Of a stretch of DNA of 39,649 bases, positions 31,473 to 39,649 are shown one piece after another; position 1 is the stretch's first letter; every line of letters starts with the position of its first letter. The position numbers and the translations under genes were made by a program. The notes beneath the pieces are model-generated. The model worked only from the letters and a program-made list of their open reading frames with translations. It was not told the DNA's origin and did no database searches. The DNA is from an uncultured Clostridium sp. (GTDB lineage: Bacteria > Bacillota > Clostridia > TANB77 > CAG-508), in the NCBI GenBank assembly GCA_947303785.1, contig CAMYZH010000013.1, forward strand, positions 1 to 39,649, in the 5' to 3' direction.

Positions 31473-32786
31473 TCAAGTTTTCATATATTTTACTGTCAAA
31501 AAGCTCCGTCCCATTTGACACACTACTGTCAAAATCCTCCGTCCCATTTGACACAAAATATCATCAGCATTTAACTCTACTTCAATCTCATCTCCAGTCT
31601 CCATATTCTTCATCTTAGCTTTATTACTAATAACTTCATCATCACCAACTGTGATTACATATTTTGCACCTTTCTTGTCAGCATATTTGAATTGTGCTTT
31701 TAAGCTTCTTTGACAAATATCTCTTTCTACATATATGCCTTTACTTTGCAGCTCATCAACTAGCTTTGTAACACATACATTTGACTTATCTCCAATGTTT
31801 GCAATATAAATATCCATCTTTTTATCTTTTACTGTACCTTTATTGTATCTTTCAAACACTTCTAATAATCTTTCTATTCCTACTGCAAATCCAACAGCTG
31901 GAGTATCCTGTCCTCCTATTTCTTTTACTAATCCATCATATCTTCCTCCACCTAGAACAGTTAATCCATCATCTTCTGATACAAATTCAAATACTGTTTT
32001 GGTATAATAATCTAATCCTCTAACTATACTACTATCTATTTCAAAATTTATTTCTAACTCATTAAGCATCTTCTTAGTATTTTCAAAATGTTTGCTACAT
32101 TCCTCGCAAAGATAATCGATAATCACAGGAGCTCCTTGATTCAATTCTTTGCATGTTTTTTCTTTGCAATCTAATATTCTCATTGGATTTTTTTCAAATC
32201 TTGTTTTACACGTATCACAGTATCTATCTAAATTTGGTCTAATGAAATTGCGTAAAGCTTCTTGGTACTTAGCTCTACATGTTGGGCAACCTATACTATT
32301 TATATAAAGTTTTATATTTGGAATATTTAATTTTTCAAAAATTTTTGAAGCTATTAATATTGTCTCTACATCTGCTAAATAGCTTCCGCTTCCAATAATT
32401 TCAGTTCCAAGTTGTCTAAATTCTCTGTATCTACCTTTTTGAACATTTTCATATCTGTACATAGCCATTTCATACCATAATTTTAATGGTGTTGTCTTAC
32501 TTGACATGCCATTTTCTATATAACTTCTCACAACCCCTGCTGTTCCTTCAGGTCTTAATGTAATACTTCTTCCACCTTTATCTTCAAAAGTATACATTTC
32601 TTTTTGGACAACATCAGTTGTTTCTCCAACACCTCTTAAAAATAATTCTGTATGTTCAAATACAGGAACTCTTATCTCTTTCATTCCATTATTTTCAAAT
32701 ATTTCTTTTACGACTTTTTCAATATATTGCCATTTATAAACTTCATCAGGCAATATATCCTTTGTTCCCTTTGGTTTCTGTATCAT
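31473..32786 (-). CDS. hisS: Histidyl-tRNA synthetase with REP-derived C-terminal tail
   Basis: KPKGTKDILPDEV, LRPEGTAGVVRSYIE, FRQLGTEIIGS, GGGRYDGLV; tail CQMGRRILTVVCQMGRSFLTV is translated repeat. Confidence 0.97.
   Translation of the reverse strand: MIQKPKGTKDILPDEVYKWQYIEKVVKEIFENNGMKEIRVPVFEHTELFLRGVGETTDVVQKEMYTFEDKGGRSITLRPEGTAGVVRSYIENGMSSKTTPLKLWYEMAMYRYENVQKGRYREFRQLGTEIIGSGSYLADVETILIASKIFEKLNIPNIKLYINSIGCPTCRAKYQEALRNFIRPNLDRYCDTCKTRFEKNPMRILDCKEKTCKELNQGAPVIIDYLCEECSKHFENTKKMLNELEINFEIDSSIVRGLDYYTKTVFEFVSEDDGLTVLGGGRYDGLVKEIGGQDTPAVGFAVGIERLLEVFERYNKGTVKDKKMDIYIANIGDKSNVCVTKLVDELQSKGIYVERDICQRSLKAQFKYADKKGAKYVITVGDDEVISNKAKMKNMETGDEIEVELNADDILCQMGRRILTVVCQMGRSFLTVKYMKT
31494..31554. 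repeat. Two REP units inside the 3' end of hisS
   Basis: TGTCAAAAAGCTCCGTCCCATTTGACA and TGTCAAAATCCTCCGTCCCATTTGACAC. Confidence 0.92.
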
Positions 32787-32798
32787 TTTTATTTCCCC

Positions 32799-33449
32799 CT
32801 AAAAATCTTTTTTTCTAAGCTCAAAGTAAATTGGCTTTTCTTCTTTAATCATTGTAGACTTTCCGTGTCCTGGGTAAATAATAGTATTAGCCGGTAATAC
32901 TAAAATTTTATTAGTTATAGAATCCATTATTTCCTCAATATTTCCTGTTGGTAAATCAGTTCTTCCCCATGAACCCGAAAAAATTGTATCTCCTGTAAAA
33001 ATCATATCTTCACTTGGGCAATAAAGGCAAAGACCTCCTTTAGTATGTCCAGGTGTTGCTATAACTCTAAATTCTATATTCCCAATATGAATTAAGTCAC
33101 CATCATCAACCCTTGAATCAGCTTCAAGTTCAGGATTATGAGTTTCAGTATAATAAGTTAAACTAATAGCCGGATCATACAAACCAATACTATCCTCTCT
33201 ACTAATCAAAATCTTACCACCTTTAACCTCTTTTAAAGTGTCCAGAGCACCAATATGATCAGCATGACAATGTGTTAAGAAAATATATTTTAAATTTGCT
33301 TCTAATATATCTAACATCTCTATAATTTTTGGTGCTTCAGCTCCTGGATCTATTACCATAGCTTCTTTTGTATCTTCATCAACTATAATATAACAATTTG
33401 TAACCAAATTTTCATGTTCTACAAATAGTTTTAATTTCTTTAGTATCAT
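32799..33449 (-). CDS. MBL-fold metallo-hydrolase (glyoxalase II-like)
   Basis: THCHADHIGAL, TPGHTKGGLCLYC, TGDTIFSGSWGRTD, YPGHGKSTM. Confidence 0.93.
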   Translation of the reverse strand: MILKKLKLFVEHENLVTNCYIIVDEDTKEAMVIDPGAEAPKIIEMLDILEANLKYIFLTHCHADHIGALDTLKEVKGGKILISREDSIGLYDPAISLTYYTETHNPELEADSRVDDGDLIHIGNIEFRVIATPGHTKGGLCLYCPSEDMIFTGDTIFSGSWGRTDLPTGNIEEIMDSITNKILVLPANTIIYPGHGKSTMIKEEKPIYFELRKKDF

Positions 33450-33461
33450 CTTAAATTCCCC

Positions 33462-35661
33462 TTATTTATTACGTTTTACATCATATACACTATCAATATT
33501 TCTTAATACTCTTATAACTTTTTTTAATTCCTCCAAATTTTCAAGCTCTACATTTATATCAATAATTGCAATTTTATCTTTGGTCGTTTTTGTATTTAAT
33601 CCTAAAATATTAAACTTTCCACCTGTAATCTCTTTAATAATATCTGCAAGTAAACCTTGTCTATCATTTGCATAAACAGTAATTTCAACACTATAGCTAG
33701 TTTTACTTTCATTTGCCCAATAGACATCTATCATTCTACTTTCGCCATCTGTAAATAAATCCTTAACATTTACACAATCAGCTCTATGTACTGAAACTCC
33801 TCTTCCTTTGGTAATATATCCAACTATATTATCACCAGGAAGTGGATTGCAGCACTTTGATAACTTAACTAAACAATTATCAATTCCTTCTACAACAACT
33901 CCAGTTTTAGAAGGTTTTGTTACTACCTTTTTACTTGCAAGTTCTGAAATAGTTTTCTCTAAATCTTCTTCCTTATGTTCTTTTTTATATTCCTCTAATA
34001 ATCTTGCAATAATCTTAGATGATGAAATTGCGCCAAATCCAATACTTGCATACATATCATCTACTGAATTATATTTATACCTATCAAGTGCAATTTGTAC
34101 CCACTCAGGTTTAAACAATTCACTATGCTTCATTCCAAGCTTTTTAATATCTTTTTCTAAAATTTCTTTTCCTTTTTCAATATTTTCTTCTCTTTGAGCT
34201 TTTTTAAACCATTGCTGAATTTTATTTTTAGCACCACTACTTTTAACAAATTTAAGCCAATCTCTACTAGGTCCTTTAGCAGAATCTGATGTAATAATCT
34301 CAACAATATCACCATTTTCAAGTTTTGTAATAATTGGCATCATTTTACTATTAATTTTAGCACCAATCATCCTGTGTCCAATTTGTTCATGAATAGAATA
34401 TGCTAAATCAATTGGCGTGCTTCCCCTAGGTAAAACTTTAATATCACCTTTTGGTGTAAAAACATGAACTTCATCTTCAAACAATTCCTTTTTTAATGTA
34501 TTTAAAAACTCATCTGGATCCTCTGTATTACGCTGCCACTCCAATGTTTCTCGAAGCCATGACAATTTGTCATCTTTTACAACAACAGCCTTTTTCTTTC
34601 CTTTATAGCTTTCCTCTTTATATGCCCAATGTGCTGCAATACCAAATTCAGCAACCCTATGCATATCCCAAGTTCTAATCTGAACTTCAAAAGGTGTTCC
34701 TTTTGGGCCAATTAAAGTAGTATGTATAGATTGATACATATTCTTTTTTGGCACTGAAATATAATCCTTAAATCTACCTGGCATTGGATTATATAGGTCA
34801 TGTACAATTCCAAGTGATGCATAACAATCTCTAACAGAATTTACTAATATTCTTAATGCAAATAAATCATATACTTGATCTAAAGTAGAATTATCTCTTT
34901 GCATTTTTCTATATATACTATAAATGTGTTTTGCCCTTCCTGTAACTTCAGCATTTATCTTTGCTGCCTTTAGTTCCACTCTGATCTCATCCATTATTTT
35001 CTCAATAAACTGTAATCTTTCGTCTCTCTTTTTATCTAATCCCTTAACAATCTCATGATACTCATCTGGATATAAATACTTAAAAGACAAATCTTCAAGT
35101 TCCCATTTTAAAGAATAAATTCCAAGACGATTAGCCAAAGGAGCATATAAATCCATCGTTTCTTTGGCATTAGCAATTTGCCTATCTCTACTTAAATATT
35201 TTAGAGTTCTCATATTATGTAGTCTATCAGCAAGTTTTATCAATATTACTCTAATATCTTTTCCCATTGCTAAAAACATTTTTCTATAATCTTCAACCTG
35301 TTGTTCTTCTTTGGTTGTATATTGCAATTTTCCAAGCTTAGTAACACCTGCAACCATTTCAGCTATAGGGACTCCAAATTCCTTAATTAGATCTTCATGA
35401 GTTGCATCAGTATCTTCCACAACATCATGTAAAAGAGCAGCACAAATAGTATCTGTATCCAATTCTAAACCAGCTAAAATATATGCCACTTGAAGTGGAT
35501 GTATTATATATGGTTCACCAGACATTCTTTTTTGATCTCCGATGCTTTGCCTTAGCATAGTTAAATGCTTTAATTACCTTTTTACTATCAATTTTTTTAT
35601 TTTTTTCCTTTGCAAGCTTAATTACATCTTCTATTGTTCTATCTATTTCATTTTCTTTCAT
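33462..35661 (-). CDS. RelA/SpoT (p)ppGpp synthetase/hydrolase; needs a +1 shift at a CGG codon (~35541)
   Basis: ORF 33462..35558 starts inside the HD domain; upstream frame encodes MKENEIDRTIEDVIKLAKEKNKKIDSKKVIKAFNYAKAKH from ATG 35661 with GGGAGGA RBS, joined to GDQKRMSGEPYIIHP by skipping one C. Confidence 0.94.
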
Positions 35662-35689
35662 TTTAGAGTCCTCCCAAAATTGCTTTTCC

Positions 35690-37378
35690 CTACAATGATT
35701 TCATTATATCTTTTATATTTATTTGTATAGAATCTTTTCCATTAAATGAATTAATTTCTAAAGTTCCAACAACATCTACCTTATCACCTAACATGTATTC
35801 TCTTGATAAATATCCTAAATTAAAACCTATCGCACTTACAGTAGTACTCGCATCTTTTAAAGTTAGTTTTAAATGTTTTCCATCAGATAAAGCTCTTATT
35901 GAATCAATCTTTAAATTTCTACATGCAAATACTGGTCTACGATTTGCCTCTCCAAATGGTTCTAGTAAATCTAATTGCCTTACTGTATCACATGTTATAT
36001 TTTTAATATCAACCTCTTTGTCAATCTCAATTATTGGAACTATTTCACCAATGTTTTTTTCTTCAACATATTTTTCAAATGCTTCTTTAAATTTTACAAA
36101 ATTACTTTTCTTTAGGCTTAATCCAACAGCCATCTCATGTCCGCCAAACCTTTCTAAGTAATCTGATAAGTCTACTAAAGCTTCATGTAAATCAAATCCA
36201 GGAATACTTCTACCAGAACCCTTTCCTTCTTCACCTTCAAAACAAATTAAAATTGAAGGTTTAAAGTACATATCAGTAATCTTTGAAGAAACAATTCCTA
36301 TGACTCCATGATGCCAATTTTCACTTCCAAGAATTATGGCTTTCGTTTCTTCATCGTTTTTATTTATCATTTGCAAAGCTTCATCATAAATATTTTTTTC
36401 TATCTCTTGCCTTGTACGATTATATTTATTCAAATTTTCAGTTATATTTGAAGCTTCAACAAGATTTTCGGTCAGAAATAGTTTTAATGCTTCTTCTTCA
36501 TATCCCATTCTTCCACACGCATTTATTCTAGGAGCAACTCCAAATGAAATTGTATTAGAATTAATTTGTTTATATCCAGAAGCACTAAGCAAAGCTTTAA
36601 GTCCAGGATTTTTAGTAACCTCGACTAATTTTAATCCAAGTTTAGCTATAACTCTATTTTCATCAACAAGTGGAACTATATCTGATATTGTACCAACACA
36701 AACTATATCTAAATATTTCAAATATTCTTTTTCATTTATTCCAAGTCTAATTCCAAGTGCTTGACATAACTTAAAAGCAACTCCACAACCAGCTAAACTA
36801 TCAAATGGATATTTATGTTCATCTTTTCTTTTTAAATCAATAACTCCTATTGCAGGAGGAAGAAGGTCTAATGGCTCATGATGATCTGTAACAATAGTCT
36901 CTAACCCTAAGCTATTTGCATATTCTATTTCTTCTACAGCTGATATACCGCAATCAACTGTAATTATAAGATGATATCCTTCTTGCTTTATTTTATCTAT
37001 TGCATTTTTGTTTAACCCATATCCTTCATTCAATCGATTTGGAATATAGTATCCAACTTCTAACCCACATGTCTTTAAGAATTTTTTTAATACAGTGATA
37101 CTTGTAATTCCATCAACATCATAATCTCCATATATGATAACTTTTTCTTGATTTTCTATTGCCTTTATAATTCTTTCAACACAAACTTCCATATCTGGCA
37201 TTAAATATGGATCATGAAAATCATTTCTTGTAGGATTTAAAAATACTTCAATTTCTTTTTCATTTACAATATTGTGATTTACCAATACTGTAGATAACAA
37301 GTTAGATATATTGAATTTTTTTGCAATTTCAGTTACTTTACTTTCATCAATTTCTTTAAATTCCCACTTTTTTCGCAT
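35690..37378 (-). CDS. recJ: Single-stranded-DNA-specific exonuclease
   Basis: VIIYGDYDVDGITS, TDHHEP, LAGCGVAFKLCQAL, GGHEMAVGLSL. Confidence 0.96.
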   Translation of the reverse strand: MRKKWEFKEIDESKVTEIAKKFNISNLLSTVLVNHNIVNEKEIEVFLNPTRNDFHDPYLMPDMEVCVERIIKAIENQEKVIIYGDYDVDGITSITVLKKFLKTCGLEVGYYIPNRLNEGYGLNKNAIDKIKQEGYHLIITVDCGISAVEEIEYANSLGLETIVTDHHEPLDLLPPAIGVIDLKRKDEHKYPFDSLAGCGVAFKLCQALGIRLGINEKEYLKYLDIVCVGTISDIVPLVDENRVIAKLGLKLVEVTKNPGLKALLSASGYKQINSNTISFGVAPRINACGRMGYEEEALKLFLTENLVEASNITENLNKYNRTRQEIEKNIYDEALQMINKNDEETKAIILGSENWHHGVIGIVSSKITDMYFKPSILICFEGEEGKGSGRSIPGFDLHEALVDLSDYLERFGGHEMAVGLSLKKSNFVKFKEAFEKYVEEKNIGEIVPIIEIDKEVDIKNITCDTVRQLDLLEPFGEANRRPVFACRNLKIDSIRALSDGKHLKLTLKDASTTVSAIGFNLGYLSREYMLGDKVDVVGTLEINSFNGKDSIQINIKDIMKSL

Positions 37379-37445
37379 CTTTCTCTCCTATAATAAACAA
37401 TTCTTTTATATTATACCTTATTTTGACATTTTTTGAAATACTAAA

Positions 37446-37482
37446 ATAAAAAGAAACTCAGTATTTTTTTACTGAGCTTCTT
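37446..37482 (-). terminator. Rho-independent terminator overlapping the end of the 37469..37765 CDS
   Basis: Minus strand AAGAAGCTCAGTA-AAAAAA-TACTGAGTTTCTTTTT. Confidence 0.7.
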
Positions 37483-37765
37483 GAATTCTCTTCACTGCAC
37501 CTTCTATTAAAGTATTTATTACCTCATTAACGATTTTCAATTCTGCATCTCCGAGTTTTATATTAACTTTTAGAGTATCATCATCTATCTTTTCATATTT
37601 TCCTGCATAGAATAATAATTTTCCATCTTTATCTCTACTATTATCAGTAAATACTACATAACTCTTTCTAGTAAAAATATAATTAAAACAACAAAAAATT
37701 TCATATAGTTTAGGCTCTTCATCATCAATAATAATTGTCATTAGTCTTTTCATATTATTTTTCAT
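37469..37765 (-). CDS. Small DUF1292-like protein
   Basis: IDDEEPKLYEIFCCFNYIFTRKSYVVFTDNS. Confidence 0.5.
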   Translation of the reverse strand: MKNNMKRLMTIIIDDEEPKLYEIFCCFNYIFTRKSYVVFTDNSRDKDGKLLFYAGKYEKIDDDTLKVNIKLGDAELKIVNEVINTLIEGAVKRIQEAQ

Positions 37766-39263
37766 CTCCGCCTTTAATTCTATTATTATTATAAATTGCA
37801 GTTGCTACATTCTTATCTCCACCTTTAATTTCTGGAGTATAACCTCTAAAATGAGCTAATTCCCACTTATTCTCTTTTTTTGTTCTTGCACGATCTATAA
37901 TAGTTTTTGCTAAATCAGCTGGTTTTGTTTCTTGCGTAATAGCTGCGATTTCAGAATCAGCCAAACATTGAATAGCACTATTAAATAACATTAAATATTT
38001 ATATTTATTTGGCATTGTATGGAATTGAACACTATTTGAATACCATTCTCCTTTACCAATACTTTTTCTAACTTCATTTCCTTCTGTTTTAAATCTTAAC
38101 ATGTCTTTATCCTCTGTATAGTCTTCAAATCCACTTGCCCCAAACCAATCTTGAAATTTTGCAGTGTCATCAATAGTTATTTGTTTTAATTCATTATCAT
38201 TGTCTAAAACATAACATCTTGAATCTCCTGTAGAAGCTATTAGTGTTGTATTTTCTCCAACAATAGCTCCAACAAAAGATGTTCCTACATCATCATAATT
38301 ATCTTTTATATTTTCATGTATCTCATGTAATCTTTCATTCCAATCTCTTTTTAGAGCTTCTATATTTTCTTCTTTCATATACTCTGCTGGCAAACTTTCA
38401 AACCAATTAAGCATTTGTTTTGCAACTTCTTGACTAGCAATATCATTATCTTTTCCATCAGTTACAATTAATATCTTGCATTCTGGTTTATCAGGATAAT
38501 ATCCTATAAGTACACAAGCTTTTTGCATTTTTTCTTTATCTCCAATATCTGCAACAGCTGTCAACTCATTATTATTTCCTAATGAATATGATACTCTAGG
38601 TCTCATACCTGCAGTTCTTGTAAGTTTTCCAAATCTATTAATCTCGTTTTGCATTTGTGCTGCTACCAAATTTTGATATAAGGTTTGTGTACCACCAAAA
38701 AGTTGCTCTGCACAATCATTTACCATTATTTCATTTACTTGAATATCTCCTACGCCAGCAGGCATTATAGTCTCTACTACAGGTAACCCATTTACTCCAT
38801 CTGGCATTTTATAGCTATCAAATGAAAATGGTAAATTTGAAATCTCTTTTGCTTTTTCAGAAATTACTTTACTCACATAGCTTTTTAATATTTTTTCCGT
38901 GATATAATCTCCAGAATAATACCAATATCCCATATCTGGATTTTTTAAACAGTCTTTTATTATGTTACGAACATATTTTTCACCTTGCATTCTACTATCT
39001 GTTTTAATGTGTTCACGCAAATCATCTGGTAAATTTATTCGAGATTTATAAAAATAATCTACAAGTATATCCATCACTTCATCTTGTGATATCTTCTTAT
39101 TCCACTTTTCTTCAGATAATTCTGAATTTTGTATAAAAACTCTTAAAGCTTCAATACAATCGTTAAAACCTTTATCTCTAGCTAAATTGCTTTCATCAGG
39201 ATTATGAAACCTCGAATAAATTCGAAAAATTTCATTTTTTAATAAACTTTCTTTTTCTTCCAT
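37755..39263 (-). CDS. PP2C-like phosphatase domain protein
   Basis: VGTSFVGAIVGENTTLIASTGDSRCYVLDNDNELKQIT resembles the PP2C core. Confidence 0.65.
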   Translation of the reverse strand: MEEKESLLKNEIFRIYSRFHNPDESNLARDKGFNDCIEALRVFIQNSELSEEKWNKKISQDEVMDILVDYFYKSRINLPDDLREHIKTDSRMQGEKYVRNIIKDCLKNPDMGYWYYSGDYITEKILKSYVSKVISEKAKEISNLPFSFDSYKMPDGVNGLPVVETIMPAGVGDIQVNEIMVNDCAEQLFGGTQTLYQNLVAAQMQNEINRFGKLTRTAGMRPRVSYSLGNNNELTAVADIGDKEKMQKACVLIGYYPDKPECKILIVTDGKDNDIASQEVAKQMLNWFESLPAEYMKEENIEALKRDWNERLHEIHENIKDNYDDVGTSFVGAIVGENTTLIASTGDSRCYVLDNDNELKQITIDDTAKFQDWFGASGFEDYTEDKDMLRFKTEGNEVRKSIGKGEWYSNSVQFHTMPNKYKYLMLFNSAIQCLADSEIAAITQETKPADLAKTIIDRARTKKENKWELAHFRGYTPEIKGGDKNVATAIYNNNRIKGGDEK

Positions 39264-39382
39264 ATATTACTTCCTTTTTAAAAAACTTCTATTTTAGTAT
39301 ATCATCAAAAAAAAAAATAATCTAGTATTACAGAACATTTTTTTATTTTCTTCATACTTTATACTAAAAAGGAGGAATTTTA

Positions 39383-39547
39383 ATGTTTAGAAACTGCAAT
39401 TGCTCTAACAATTTTCAAAATAATAATAATGATAATCAAGACCAGACATTTGAGAATTCTTATGATTTAATCCCAAACATATTTAATGAAAATGAAAATC
39501 CATGTACTTGTGGATTTAATAATTCAAACACTTTCCCTCCTTTCTAA
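39383..39547 (+). CDS. 54-aa Asn/Cys-rich peptide, not in the ORF track
   Basis: AAGGAGG at 39369-39375, ATG 39383: MFRNCNCSNNFQNNNNDNQDQTFENSYDLIPNIFNENENPCTCGFNNSNTFPPF*. Confidence 0.6.
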   Translation: MFRNCNCSNNFQNNNNDNQDQTFENSYDLIPNIFNENENPCTCGFNNSNTFPPF

Positions 39548-39649
39548 GACGTCTTGATAAAAGAATAACAAAGATTTTAGAGAATTTACAAATATCAAAA
39601 AAAGCCTTAAAAATTTAATTTCAAGACTTCTTTATTAACGCATTTATTT

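Noticed and set aside
1-31554. Regularly repeated ~28-bp palindromes as a possible CRISPR array
   Set aside because: Units are dispersed singly or in twos and threes over 31 kb in both orientations, without uniform spacers or cas genes.
7134-35561. CGG reassigned to another amino acid rather than causing a shift
   Set aside because: Reading CGG as any single amino acid leaves the uvrB, relA and HECRH paralog frames broken; only removal of one base restores homology.
1205-36161. Plus-strand ORFs in the track (e.g. 1205..1456, 4761..4997, 23302..23748, 33808..34197, 35793..36161)
   Set aside because: All lie antisense to well-conserved minus-strand genes and show no recognisable domain; AT-rich shadow ORFs.
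39548-39649. Possible further gene or RNA at the right edge
   Set aside because: AT-rich, no start/RBS or structure I could support; window ends.

Overview
39.6 kb of a low-GC, spore-forming Firmicutes/Clostridia chromosome (spoIIP, Rrf2-controlled SUF operon). Almost every gene is on the minus strand: uvrA, a sortase, uvrB, LemA/TPM, two paralogous HECRH-motif proteins flanking an MscS channel, glyA, lspA, mnmA, sufCBDSU, pgi, a REP-associated tyrosine transposase (RAYT), spoIIP, hisS, an MBL hydrolase, relA/spoT, recJ and a PP2C-like gene. Most striking observation: by manual scan, the Arg codon CGG is absent from all otherwise intact reading frames. It occurs in frame at four positions in three genes (uvrB twice, relA, HECRH paralog), and at each one conserved homology resumes only if the ribosome moves +1 (xxT CGG N -> xxT [C] GGN = Gly). 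This looks like an unassigned or 'hungry' CGG codon used as a +1 frameshift signal, or a four-base CGGN=Gly decoding; a sequencing artefact must be excluded. The only other in-frame CGGs are in a repeat-derived tail of hisS. Second theme: a family of ~27-31 nt imperfect palindromes (GTGTCAAATGGGACGG-n-TTTTTGACAC), about 14 full units at 8 loci. They flank the RAYT gene as inverted copies, and they contribute the hisS C-terminal tail and the sufS stop codon. All calls come from reading the sequence and family knowledge; no database search was run.
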